A stretch of 64,000 bases of DNA from Pseudomonas gingeri (GTDB taxonomy: Bacteria; Pseudomonadota; Gammaproteobacteria; Pseudomonadales; Pseudomonadaceae). Each line of letters begins with the position of its first letter. The first letter of the stretch is position 1. Below are positions 34,497 through 43,151 of the stretch, piece after piece. The notes beneath the pieces are model-generated. The model worked only from the letters and a program-made list of their open reading frames with translations. It searched no databases and was not told the DNA's origin. The stretch lies in NCBI RefSeq assembly GCF_013386165.1, contig NZ_JACAOS010000019.1, forward strand, positions 38,187-102,186, read 5' to 3'. Made by a program: the position numbers and the translations under genes.

Positions 34497-36032
34497 TCAG
34501 GCGGCGGCAGAGCCGATGCCCGTGGTGGTCCGTAGCCGTCCTTCCAGACGTCGTTTCAAACCATGGGACTCGATCACCAGGCGTGAACCCTTGGCCCGGT
34601 TGGCCCGATCCCATTCTTCCAGCAGTTCCAGGCAGGAATGGTCGATGTAACTCAGGTTGCCCAGCGGCACATGCACCACCGTGCCCGATGGAATCGTCGA
34701 CAGCACCTGGGTCAGTGCCGGCACCTTGAGAAAGGTCGCCGCCCCCAAGAGCCGCAACTCCATCTCGCCCTCGGTGGGCAAGTCCACCAGGCTGATTTTC
34801 AAGCGCGAGGCTTTCCAGGCCAGCTTCGCCAGGGTCAGGCCGAAGCCGATCAACACCCCCGTCAGCAAGTCGGTGCAGACAATCGCCAACGCCGTGGCCC
34901 CATAGGTCAACATCGGCATCCGTCCGTAGCGCCCCAGGCCGCGAAAGGCCTTGAGGTCCACCAGCTTGATGCCCGTATACACCAGCACACCCGCCAGGCT
35001 CGCCACCGGAATGCTTTGCAGCACGCTGGACAGCAACAGCACAAACGCCAGCAGCCACAGGCCATGGAACATGGCCGACAACCGGGTCCGGGCGCCGGCC
35101 TGGACATTCGCCGAGCTGCGCACGATCACCCCGGTCATGGGCAACGCCCCGAGCAGGCCACAGAGCATATTGCCGACACCCTGCGCCGACAGTTCGCGGT
35201 CGAAGTCCGAACGCTGGCCGTCGTGCATACGGTCCACGGCGGCCGCTGACAACAGGGTTTCAGCGCTGGCGATAAAGGCCACCGCAAAGGCCGCGATCAG
35301 CAGCTTGGGATCGGCCAGGTTGAGCAGGTCGGCGGGCCGCAGCCAATCGATGGCTTCAGCCAGATTGGCTGGAACTTCCACGCGCTTGACCGACAGCGCC
35401 AGCAACAGGCTCGCCAGGGTCGCCAGGCCGACGCCCAGCAGCGCGCCCGGAACAAAGCGCAGGGCCTGGGGTTTGCGCTTGTCCCATAGCCACATCACCA
35501 GCATCGTCCCCAGGCCCAAAGCCCCGGCCTGCAAGCCGCTGCCTTCGCCGGAAAACACCTGACCCAGAGCGGCGGGGAAGCCCAGCAGATTGTCCAACCC
35601 CGAGGGCAGGGGCGAACCGTCCAGCATCACATGAACCTGGGACAACACGATCAACACGCCAATACCGGCGAGCATGCCGTAGACCACTGCCGGCGCGGTG
35701 ACCCGGAACCAGCAGCCCAGGCGCAGGCGTCCGGCCAGCAGTTGCAGCAGGCCGGCCAGCAACAGGATCGGCCCGAGCATGGCCATGCCGTGCTCGCGCA
35801 CCAGTTCGAACACCAGCACCGCCAGGCCCGCGGCCGGACCGCTGACCTGCAACGGCGACCCCGCTAACCAGCCCACCACCAACCCACCGATGATGCCGGT
35901 GATCAGCCCTTTGGACGGCGGCATGCCGGACGCGATAGCGATCCCCATGCACAACGGCAGGGCGACCAGGAATACCACCACCGAAGCCAACAGCTCCCGT
36001 GGCAAAACCGCTTTCAGTTGTGCTGCACGCAT
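34497..36032 (-). CDS. SulP-family inorganic anion transporter with STAS domain
   Basis: About 511-aa membrane transporter: ten or more helices, an SLC26-type core beginning LVALPLCMGIAIASGMPPSKGL (outline), and a C-terminal STAS domain (about 410-490, with SYIDHSCLELLEEW). ATG 36032 has AGGAGA 7 nt upstream and is preferred to the GTG/ATG at 36062. The gene lies 95 bp after a beta-carbonic anhydrase on the same strand, which suggests bicarbonate as substrate rather than sulfate; sulfate cannot be excluded. Confidence 0.88.
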   Translation of the reverse strand: MRAAQLKAVLPRELLASVVVFLVALPLCMGIAIASGMPPSKGLITGIIGGLVVGWLAGSPLQVSGPAAGLAVLVFELVREHGMAMLGPILLLAGLLQLLAGRLRLGCWFRVTAPAVVYGMLAGIGVLIVLSQVHVMLDGSPLPSGLDNLLGFPAALGQVFSGEGSGLQAGALGLGTMLVMWLWDKRKPQALRFVPGALLGVGLATLASLLLALSVKRVEVPANLAEAIDWLRPADLLNLADPKLLIAAFAVAFIASAETLLSAAAVDRMHDGQRSDFDRELSAQGVGNMLCGLLGALPMTGVIVRSSANVQAGARTRLSAMFHGLWLLAFVLLLSSVLQSIPVASLAGVLVYTGIKLVDLKAFRGLGRYGRMPMLTYGATALAIVCTDLLTGVLIGFGLTLAKLAWKASRLKISLVDLPTEGEMELRLLGAATFLKVPALTQVLSTIPSGTVVHVPLGNLSYIDHSCLELLEEWDRANRAKGSRLVIESHGLKRRLEGRLRTTTGIGSAAA

Positions 36033-36127
36033 GATCAATCTCCTGAGGATTTCTTCAGGCATGGCAAAGCCCGACCGCTCGAACGTCGGTCGTGGCTGAA
36101 CCCAAGGGTTTGAGGAAGCTTCAGGCG

Positions 36128-36859
36128 CTAGAAGCGGGCTTTGGGCGTCGCACTCGGGATCGGATGAGTACCGTCGAGGGGCAGGAAGCAGGCCCGATCG
36201 GCGTCATACGCTTTGATTTCGCTGGTTTCGATGTTGTAGACCCAGCCATGGATAAACAGGTGACCGTTGGCCATGCGCGAGGCCACCGAGGGGTGCGTGC
36301 GCAAGTGCTGCAACTGGGCGATGACGTTTTCTTCGGTCAGCACGTGCATGCTTTCGCTTTCGTTGGCGCAGTCGCAGTTCTCATGGACCATGGTCTTCGC
36401 CACTTCCGCATGGCGCAGCCAGGCTTTGACCGTAGGCATCTTTTCCAGGCTGTCGGGGTTGAGCACCGCACGCATGGCACCGCAATCCGAATGCCCACAA
36501 ACGATGATGTGTTGCACGCCCAGGGCCAGCACCGCGTATTCGATGGCGGTCGAGACACCGCCGTTCATCTGCCCATAGGGCGGCACCACGTTACCGACGT
36601 TGCGGGTCACGAACAGGTCGCCGGGGGCGCTTTGGGTAATCAGCTCGGGCACGATGCGCGAGTCGGCACAGGCGATGAACATCGCCCGCGGGCTCTGGGC
36701 CGTGGCGAGCTTCTTGAACAGTTCTTCCTGTTGCGGAAAGACTTCATGATGAAAATGCAGGAAGCCATCAACGATATGCTGCAGCGCCGCATCGGCACTT
36801 TCGGCCCCGGGGAGCCCTGGTACCGACGCAGCCAATGGCTGTTTATCCTTGTCACTCAT
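36128..36859 (-). CDS. Beta-class carbonic anhydrase
   Basis: Interconverts CO2 and bicarbonate. Zinc site from ACADSRI (Cys-x-Asp-x-Arg, about residue 59) and CGHSDCGAM (His and Cys, about 120). 243 aa, slightly longer than average because of N- and C-terminal tails. No signal peptide. Likely cotranscribed with the SulP gene downstream. P. aeruginosa has a homologous pair (psCA1 and a SulP gene). Confidence 0.93.
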   Translation of the reverse strand: MSDKDKQPLAASVPGLPGAESADAALQHIVDGFLHFHHEVFPQQEELFKKLATAQSPRAMFIACADSRIVPELITQSAPGDLFVTRNVGNVVPPYGQMNGGVSTAIEYAVLALGVQHIIVCGHSDCGAMRAVLNPDSLEKMPTVKAWLRHAEVAKTMVHENCDCANESESMHVLTEENVIAQLQHLRTHPSVASRMANGHLFIHGWVYNIETSEIKAYDADRACFLPLDGTHPIPSATPKARF

Positions 36860-37115
36860 GATTCATCCTCTTTTCTGACGGATTGAAGGAGATTTTCCTG
36901 ATTTGGCTTGCTCGCGGCCAGCACTCTCGGATCAATGCGCCTGATTCCTTGAACACCACCTGCACGAAACAGGCAACTTCACCCTAGCTGCGAAAACTTA
37001 ACTCAAGCTGAATCAGAGGCTCTAGGACGGACGTTCCAGAAGTTCCTTGGGCTAGTGCTCCAAGAGTATAGGCGCAAGCCAAACGCCGCCAAGCGACCTT
37101 CGTCCGGGCCATGTC

Positions 37116-38174
37116 TCAGAGTAGCGACATCTGCCCTCCGGGGGGACAGAACGCCGCGCAATCGAGGTTGAAGCCTTCCCGACGGTTGAGGCCCAGGCGC
37201 TTGATGGCCTTGGCAAAGCGTTGCGCCAACAGGTCGGCAAACGGCCCTTCGCCGCGCATCCGTGCACCGAACCGGCTGTCATAGAGTTCCCCGCCGCGGG
37301 TCTGGCGGATCAGGCTCAGCACATGGGCCGCCCGTTGCGGGTAATGGGCGGCCAGCCACTCCTCGAACAGCGGCGCGACCTCCAGCGGCAGCCGCAGCAT
37401 CATGTAGGCGGCGCTCTGGGCGCCGGCGTCACGGGCCTCGGTGAGCAGGCTTTCCAGCTCGCTGTCGTTGATCATCGGAATCATCGGCGAACACAGCACG
37501 CCCACCGGGATCCCCGCTTCACGCATCACCCGGATCGCCCGCAAGCGCGCCTTGGGTGCCGCCGCACGAGGTTCGAGGATGCGCTTGAGTTCGTCGTCGA
37601 GGCTGGTCAGGCTGATCATCACCGCCACCAGGCGTTGCTGCGCCAGCTCCGTCAGCAGGTCGAGGTCGCGCAGGATCAGCGAGCCCTTGGTGACGATGGT
37701 GACCGGATGCCGATAGCGCAGCAACACCTCGAGAATCCGCCGGGTGAGCTTATGCTCGCGCTCGATCGGCTGGTAGGGATCAGTGTTGGAGCCCAGGTTG
37801 ATCGGCGCAACACGATAGCCCGGCTTGGACAGTTGCTGCTCCAGCACGGCGGCCGCGTTGGTCTTGGCAATCAGCTTGGTTTCGAAATCCAGGCCTGGGG
37901 ACATATCCCAGTAGGCGTGGCTGGGCCGGGCGTAGCAGTAGATGCAACCGTGCTCGCAGCCGCGATAGGGGTTGATGGTGCGGTCGAAAGGCAGGTCGGG
38001 GGAGGTGTTGCGGGTGATGATGGATTTCGCCGTCTCGAGGCGCACCTCGGTGCCCTGGGTCAGCGGAACCTCCTGGTACCAACCGTCGTCCTCGGCCACC
38101 GAACGATTGGGTGCGAAGCGGTTGTGCGGGTTGGTCGCGGTGCCACGGCCACGGGGAGGGAGCGGGGTGAACAT
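37116..38174 (-). CDS. PA0069-type radical SAM protein (SPL/Rv2578c-like)
   Basis: Radical SAM enzyme with cluster motif GCEHGCIYCYARPSH (CxxxCxxC, about residue 78) and a TIM-barrel-like body related to spore photoproduct lyase-type proteins. 352 aa. The P. aeruginosa homologue belongs to the LexA regulon, and a perfect LexA-like box lies 8 bp before this start codon, so a role in DNA damage response or repair is likely; the reaction is unknown. Confidence 0.88.
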   Translation of the reverse strand: MFTPLPPRGRGTATNPHNRFAPNRSVAEDDGWYQEVPLTQGTEVRLETAKSIITRNTSPDLPFDRTINPYRGCEHGCIYCYARPSHAYWDMSPGLDFETKLIAKTNAAAVLEQQLSKPGYRVAPINLGSNTDPYQPIEREHKLTRRILEVLLRYRHPVTIVTKGSLILRDLDLLTELAQQRLVAVMISLTSLDDELKRILEPRAAAPKARLRAIRVMREAGIPVGVLCSPMIPMINDSELESLLTEARDAGAQSAAYMMLRLPLEVAPLFEEWLAAHYPQRAAHVLSLIRQTRGGELYDSRFGARMRGEGPFADLLAQRFAKAIKRLGLNRREGFNLDCAAFCPPGGQMSLL

Positions 38175-38182
38175 TGGAAATG

Positions 38183-38214
38183 CTCCATTACTGTATTTAT
38201 ATACAGTAATGGAG
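38183..38214. promoter_or_regulatory. LexA (SOS) box within a 32-bp perfect palindrome
   Basis: 38191-38206 reads CTGTATTTATATACAG, a perfect CTGT-N8-ACAG SOS box. It is embedded in a larger palindrome with 14-bp arms (CTCCATTACTGTAT) around TTAT. The minus-strand arm next to the gene contains GGAG, the probable ribosome site of the radical SAM gene, so the arm may also fold over it in RNA. Confidence 0.85.
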
Positions 38215-38258
38215 TCGGGCGAATCTGCCTAGCGCCGTCTGGCTGAACGTGCCGCCCC

Positions 38259-38342
38259 TGTAGGAGCGAGCTTGCTCGCGATGAGGCCCTTGAGTCTTGC
38301 ATCGACTATTCGGCCGCCATCGCGAGCAAGCTCGCTCCTACA
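38259..38342. repeat. REP pair, GAGCGAGCTTGCTCGCGATG type
   Basis: Two inverted REP units with TGTAGGAG / CTCCTACA ends; same subfamily as the thrB-znuA element. Confidence 0.88.
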
Positions 38343-38390
38343 TTGATTGGAGTATGCGAGCGTTATCGGGTTGTTCGGGCGTTGAGGATT

Positions 38391-39671
38391 TTATGGAGTG
38401 GCCTGTGCATCCTCCTTGCGCAACGCCGCCACCTCACTGGCCTTCACCTCGCCGCCCTGGTTACCCCAACTGCCGCGAATGAAACCGACCACATCCGCCA
38501 CTTCCTGATCCGACAACCGCCAGGCATACGCCGGCATGGTGAAGGCCGAAGGCGCGCTGTGGGTCGCTGGCAAGGTGCCGCCCTTGAGCACGATATGGAT
38601 CAACGATGTCGGGTCCGCCGATTGCACCACCGGGTTGCCGGCCAACGCCGGGAACACCCGGGTGTAACCATGACCGTCGGTACGGTGGCAGGCCGCGCAG
38701 TTGTCGATATACACCGACGCCCCCGGCTTGCTGTCATCGCCTTTCCACAGGGCCTGTGCGACTTGTGGCTCATAGGCATGAGGCACGTCCTTCGGATCCG
38801 TCGGCGGCAGACTCTTGAGGTAGCGGGCAATGGCCGTCAGGTCGTCATCGCTCATGTACTGCATGCTGTGCACCACCACGTCGCTCATGCCGCCGAATAC
38901 CGCGCTGCGATCACTGCGACCGGTCTTGAGGAACTGCACCAGTTGCGCTTCGTTCCAGCTGCCGAGGCCATCCTTGTGGTCGCCGCGCAGGCTCTTCGCG
39001 ATCCAGCCCTCCAGCGGCGCGCTGCCCGCCAGGAAGGCACTGCCATCACTCGCTCCCAAGGCCTTTTCCTGCATGGTCAGGGCCCGTGGCGTATGGCAGG
39101 CACCGCAATGGCCGAGGCCTTCCACCAGGTAGGCGCCACGGCTCACCACCGGGTCGGCGCCGCTGCCGGCCTGATATTCGGCGACCTTGGGTGCAAATAC
39201 CCAGCGCCACCCCGCCAACGGCCAGCGCATGCTCAGCGGCCAGGGGATGTCGACGGCCTTGTTGTCCTGCGCCACCGGCGCCACGCCCTTCATGAAATAG
39301 GCGTACAGCGCCTGCATATCGCTGTCGCTGACCCGGGCGTAGGACGGATAGGGCATCGCCGGGTAAAGGGTACTGCCGTTCTTCGCCACACCATGACGGA
39401 CCGCCTGGTCGAAGTCCTCGAAGCTGTAGGCGCCGATCCCACTTTTGTCCGGGGTGATATTGGTCGAGTAGATCGTGCCGATGGGCGTCTGCATCGGCAG
39501 CCCACCGGCGAACGGCTGGCCGCCCTTGGCCGTGTGACAGGCCACGCAGTCCCCGGCCCGCGCCAGGTATTCGCCTTGCTTGATCAGGGCCGACGGATCG
39601 GCCTCGGCGGCGCTGACCGCGCCATTGCCCAACAGTGCCAGGGTGGCGATAACCAATGCTTTCATGTTCAT
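38391..39671 (-). CDS. Tri-heme cytochrome c subunit of a membrane-bound dehydrogenase
   Basis: 426-aa periplasmic cytochrome with signal peptide (about 1-22) and three c-type domains: CVACHT (about 43), CGACHT (about 190) and CAACHR (about 325). This is the pattern of the cytochrome subunit of gluconate 2-dehydrogenase or alcohol/sorbitol dehydrogenases, which hands electrons to ubiquinone. Follows the GMC and subunit-3 genes in one operon. Confidence 0.9.
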   Translation of the reverse strand: MNMKALVIATLALLGNGAVSAAEADPSALIKQGEYLARAGDCVACHTAKGGQPFAGGLPMQTPIGTIYSTNITPDKSGIGAYSFEDFDQAVRHGVAKNGSTLYPAMPYPSYARVSDSDMQALYAYFMKGVAPVAQDNKAVDIPWPLSMRWPLAGWRWVFAPKVAEYQAGSGADPVVSRGAYLVEGLGHCGACHTPRALTMQEKALGASDGSAFLAGSAPLEGWIAKSLRGDHKDGLGSWNEAQLVQFLKTGRSDRSAVFGGMSDVVVHSMQYMSDDDLTAIARYLKSLPPTDPKDVPHAYEPQVAQALWKGDDSKPGASVYIDNCAACHRTDGHGYTRVFPALAGNPVVQSADPTSLIHIVLKGGTLPATHSAPSAFTMPAYAWRLSDQEVADVVGFIRGSWGNQGGEVKASEVAALRKEDAQATP

Positions 39672-39677
39672 CGCTCC

Positions 39678-41462
39678 TTATGCCTGAACCAGTGGGCCGG
39701 GGTTCTTCAGGTACTGCTCGCGGATCGCCCGGGCCGACCAGTAGGTCAGCGCCGCCACCAGCCCGGTGGGGTTGTAGCCCAGCCCCTGGGGGAAGGCCGA
39801 CGCGCCGGGGACGAAGACGTTATGCACGTCCCAGGATTGCAGGTAGCGGTTCAGCGCGCTGGTTTTCGGGTCGGTGCCCATGATCGCGCCGCCGTTGAGG
39901 TGGGTGGTCTGGTAGGACGCGGTGTTGAAGTGTTCCCCCACCTGCTTGCCCAGCAGGGCAATGGCCTTGGGATTCATCGCTTCGGCGACCTTGCTCAATT
40001 TGCCCATCATGAAGCGGTTCATCTTGATGTCGTTTTCCTGCCAGTCGAAGGTCATCCGCAGCAAGGGCAAGCCGTAGGCATCGCGGTAAACCGGGTCGAG
40101 ATCGAGGTAGTTGCCCCGGTAGGATTGGTGCGCACCGTGGGCATCCATCGACACTTGGTGGGTGTAGTAATCCGCCGTGGCGCGTTTCCAGGCACTGCCC
40201 CAGGCCGGCGTACCGGGCGGGTTCGAGGTCCCGGCAATCGGCCGGCTGCCGGCCTGGTTGACCCACATCGGCGAGCCACCGACAAAACCGTGTGGCCCGT
40301 GGTCGAAGTTGTCGGCATTGAAGTCGTCGATCGCCACGCCGTTGCCACCGGCGCCGATAAAGTTGTTGGTGTACACGTCCTTGTCGAAGAACGCTTTGAC
40401 GGTGCCCATGTTCTGGTAGGCGAAGTTCTTGCCCACCACGCCTTCGCCAGTGAGCGGGTCGTAGGGTTTGCCGATGCCGGACAACAGCATCAACCGCACG
40501 TTATGGAACTGGAAGGCGCCGAGAATCACCAGGTCGGCCTGTTGCTCGACCTCGCGGCCCTGGGCGTCGACATAGGTCACGCCAGTGGCCTTGCGCTTGG
40601 TGCTGTCGAGATTGACCCGCAGCACGTGGGAATTGGGCCGCAGTTCGAAGTTCGGCACCTGGCGCAACGCTGGCAGGATGTTCACGTTCGGCGAGGCCTT
40701 GGAGTACATGTAGCAGACATAACCGCTACAGAAACCGCAGAAATTGCACGGGCCCATCTGTGCGCCGTAAGGATTGGTGTAAGGCCCTGAGGTATTTGCC
40801 GACGGCAGATTGTAGGGCTTGTAGCCGACCTCGCTGGCGGCTTTCTGGAACAGCTGCGCGGAGTAAGTGTTCTTCTGCGCCTCCAGCGGAAAAGGATTGG
40901 AACGATCCGGCGCGTAGGGATTGCCGCCTTTGTCCTGGCCGACCACTTGGCCCTTGACGGTCCAGGCCTGGCCCGAGGTGCCGAAGACCTTTTCGGCATA
41001 GTCGAAGAACGGCTCCAGCTCTTCGTAGCTGACACCGAAGTCCTGGATGGTCATGTCCTTGGGGATGAAATCCTTGCCGTAGCGCTCTTCATAGTGACTG
41101 CGGATGCGCAACTCGATGGGGTCGACCCGAAAGTGCACCCCCGACCAGTGCAGGCCGGCACCGCCCACGCCATTGCCCGGCAGGAACGCGCCGAGCTGGC
41201 GGTTCGGCAGGGCGACGTCATTCACGCTATGGCGAATGGTGACAGTTTCCTTGGAGATATCCTGGAAGAGTTTCTTGCGCACGCTGTAGGTGAGTTCGTC
41301 GATCACCTGTGGGTAATTGCCGTCGGGGTAGGTGTCCTGCATCGGACCCCGCTCCAGGGCCACGACATTGAGCCCGGCTTCAGTCAGCTCCTTGGCCATG
41401 ATCGCACCGGTCCAGCCGAAACCGACGATGACCGCGTCGACCTTCTTCATTTGAATCGCCAT
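39678..41462 (-). CDS. GMC-family oxidoreductase, gluconate 2-dehydrogenase-like large subunit
   Basis: 594-aa FAD enzyme. N-terminal dinucleotide motif VIVGFGWTGAIMAKEL (residues 11-26) with the FAD-binding Glu-Arg after it, the FCGFCSGYVCYM Cys-rich stretch (about 240) typical of gluconate/keto-gluconate dehydrogenases, and the C-terminal GMC_oxred_C region with HLNGGAIMG and ASAFPQGLGYNPTG. Oxidises a sugar acid or polyol in the periplasm; exact substrate unknown. No signal of its own: probably exported with the Tat-signal subunit 3. Confidence 0.9.
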   Translation of the reverse strand: MAIQMKKVDAVIVGFGWTGAIMAKELTEAGLNVVALERGPMQDTYPDGNYPQVIDELTYSVRKKLFQDISKETVTIRHSVNDVALPNRQLGAFLPGNGVGGAGLHWSGVHFRVDPIELRIRSHYEERYGKDFIPKDMTIQDFGVSYEELEPFFDYAEKVFGTSGQAWTVKGQVVGQDKGGNPYAPDRSNPFPLEAQKNTYSAQLFQKAASEVGYKPYNLPSANTSGPYTNPYGAQMGPCNFCGFCSGYVCYMYSKASPNVNILPALRQVPNFELRPNSHVLRVNLDSTKRKATGVTYVDAQGREVEQQADLVILGAFQFHNVRLMLLSGIGKPYDPLTGEGVVGKNFAYQNMGTVKAFFDKDVYTNNFIGAGGNGVAIDDFNADNFDHGPHGFVGGSPMWVNQAGSRPIAGTSNPPGTPAWGSAWKRATADYYTHQVSMDAHGAHQSYRGNYLDLDPVYRDAYGLPLLRMTFDWQENDIKMNRFMMGKLSKVAEAMNPKAIALLGKQVGEHFNTASYQTTHLNGGAIMGTDPKTSALNRYLQSWDVHNVFVPGASAFPQGLGYNPTGLVAALTYWSARAIREQYLKNPGPLVQA

Positions 41463-41464
41463 GC

Positions 41465-42205
41465 TTACGCCCTCTCGCCGCGAATGGATACAGCCGGGAA
41501 GGGGTATTGCTCGTTGCGTTCAACCCAATCCATGAAGTCGGCGCGAGCGCCGGGGAAGCCGATCAGGGTCCAGCCGACCAGGCCCTTATTGCCGCCGTGG
41601 ATCGGGTCGCAGAAGAAACCTTCCTTGGTGTTTTGCAGCAGAAAGCTGAAGAAAATCTTCGGCGGGACACTGTCGAAGTCGGCGTCGCCAGCCTCCAGTC
41701 GCTTGAGCAAAGCATCCTGGGTAGCGCTGTCTTGCGCAGCAAAGGTTGAACCCTGCAGCTTCTTGCACCAGGCCTCCGTGGCAGCGATACCCAGGCGATA
41801 GATCTCTCGCGGCACCAGTTTGCTTTGCCAGCCCATCTCCGCTGGAGCCTCGGCGGCGAAGGGCCCCTGCATGAACCACAAGGCGCCACTGGCGTAGGGC
41901 GTGTTCATTTGCCGGTCGATAAATTCCGGCACACCGGCTTCCAGGGCGCCCGGCCCCCGCTCATCGGCCGGAATCAGACGGGCCACGGCAGCGTTGAGAA
42001 AAGCCCATTCCTCGGCAGTGAAGAAACTCGGTTCATAGGGCCCGTTGTTGACCGATGCCTTCTCGGCGGCCGCTGGCGTCGCTTGCGATGCAGCCTGCAG
42101 GACACTGCTACCCAGGGCACTGCTCGCCACAGTGACCACCGGGATCAAGGTCAGGGTTTTGCGCAGGAACTCACGCCGGGGGTTATCTCGATCTTGATCA
42201 GACAT
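41465..42205 (-). CDS. Gluconate 2-dehydrogenase subunit 3 family protein (Tat signal)
   Basis: 246 aa. Twin-arginine signal NPRREFLRKTLTLIPVV (residues 8-24) ending near SSVLQA. The mature part is the small subunit domain that accompanies GMC dehydrogenases. First gene of the three-gene operon; the large subunit starts 2 bp after its stop. Hitch-hiker export of the folded FAD subunit through Tat is the established model for this enzyme class. Confidence 0.9.
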   Translation of the reverse strand: MSDQDRDNPRREFLRKTLTLIPVVTVASSALGSSVLQAASQATPAAAEKASVNNGPYEPSFFTAEEWAFLNAAVARLIPADERGPGALEAGVPEFIDRQMNTPYASGALWFMQGPFAAEAPAEMGWQSKLVPREIYRLGIAATEAWCKKLQGSTFAAQDSATQDALLKRLEAGDADFDSVPPKIFFSFLLQNTKEGFFCDPIHGGNKGLVGWTLIGFPGARADFMDWVERNEQYPFPAVSIRGERA

Positions 42206-42506
42206 GGCGCTACCTCACTCATCATGCACGCACGGATTAATCGGCCGCTTCTATTGAGCAACCTGTCATTTTCGGGCCGCGGTTTCCATCGAGGCACTTC
42301 CGATAGAGAACACACCGGCAACCGTTAGTTACAAATGATAGCAGCCTAAGTATCAAGATGAATCGTTTCAGCTAACAATCACGGCCTTTTTCGTGGTGTA
42401 TTGCACCCTACTCACAAATCTTTGACACTCGACTCACAGGCTTTTGATCCGAAAAAATCAATGTTATAGGGCACTGTCGAGTTCTTTCTTTTCGGGCGCC
42501 GTCCAC
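42206..42506. other. Divergent promoter region, no gene seen
   Basis: 301 bp, AT-richer than its surroundings, between the dehydrogenase operon (minus) and the phosphatase-like gene (plus). No ORF, no strong palindrome. Must contain both promoters, which I cannot place with confidence. Confidence 0.5.
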
Positions 42507-43151
42507 ATGCCGATCGTTCGTTTTTTTTCCATCCTTGGCCTGATCTTCTTCGCCGGCCTGCTGTTGCCCGCCACCCAGGCCGGCGACAACAAACGCCAAC
42601 GCCCGGCGCAGTGGGCCACACCGGTGGGCACCCAGTACAACCTCAACCAGATGACCCCGACCCTCTACCGCAGCACCTTGCCGGACAGCAATGCACTGCC
42701 GATCCTGACCAGGCTGAACATCACCACGGTGATCAATTTTCTCCCGGAAGCCGACTCCAGCTGGCTGTCGGACCCGGGCATCAAGCAGGTGCAACTGCCT
42801 TACCGAATCAGCCATATCGACGATGCCGACGTGCTGACGGTCTTGCGGGCGATCAAGGACGCCGAAGACCGGGGTTCGGTGTTGATCCACGACAAGCAGG
42901 GTACCGAGCGCACCGGCCTGATGGCGGCGATGTACCGCGTGGTGGTGCAGGGCTGGAGCAAGGAGGAAGCCCTGAGCGAGATGATGATGGGCGGGTTCGA
43001 CGGCAGCTCGTACTTCAAGGACAGCATCCGCTACATGATGCAGGCACCGGTCGACAAGCTGCGCGAGGCCCTGGCCAGCGGCGCGTGCAGCACCAGCCCC
43101 TACGCCACCTGCAATGTGCAGAACTGGGTCAAGTCAGCCGACAAGCCCTGA
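42507..43151 (+). CDS. Exported dual-specificity phosphatase-fold protein lacking the catalytic Cys
   Basis: 215-aa predicted periplasmic protein: signal peptide (residues 1-26, PATQA), then a cyclin-type tyrosine/dual-specificity phosphatase fold (INFLPEADSSW, DDADVLTVLRAI). The P-loop reads HDKQGTERTG where active members have HCxxGxxRTG, so Cys is replaced by Asp (codon GAC) while the Arg is kept. Known Cys-to-Asp changes in such enzymes give substrate-trapping or inactive forms, so this may be a binding pseudophosphatase. Start at ATG 42507; no strong ribosome site. The 3' end overlaps the convergent M3 peptidase gene by 18 bp. Confidence 0.8.
   Translation: MPIVRFFSILGLIFFAGLLLPATQAGDNKRQRPAQWATPVGTQYNLNQMTPTLYRSTLPDSNALPILTRLNITTVINFLPEADSSWLSDPGIKQVQLPYRISHIDDADVLTVLRAIKDAEDRGSVLIHDKQGTERTGLMAAMYRVVVQGWSKEEALSEMMMGGFDGSSYFKDSIRYMMQAPVDKLREALASGACSTSPYATCNVQNWVKSADKP

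Noticed and set aside
38343..40790. 815-codon plus-strand ORF
   Set aside because: Antisense to the cytochrome and GMC genes; no domain seen.
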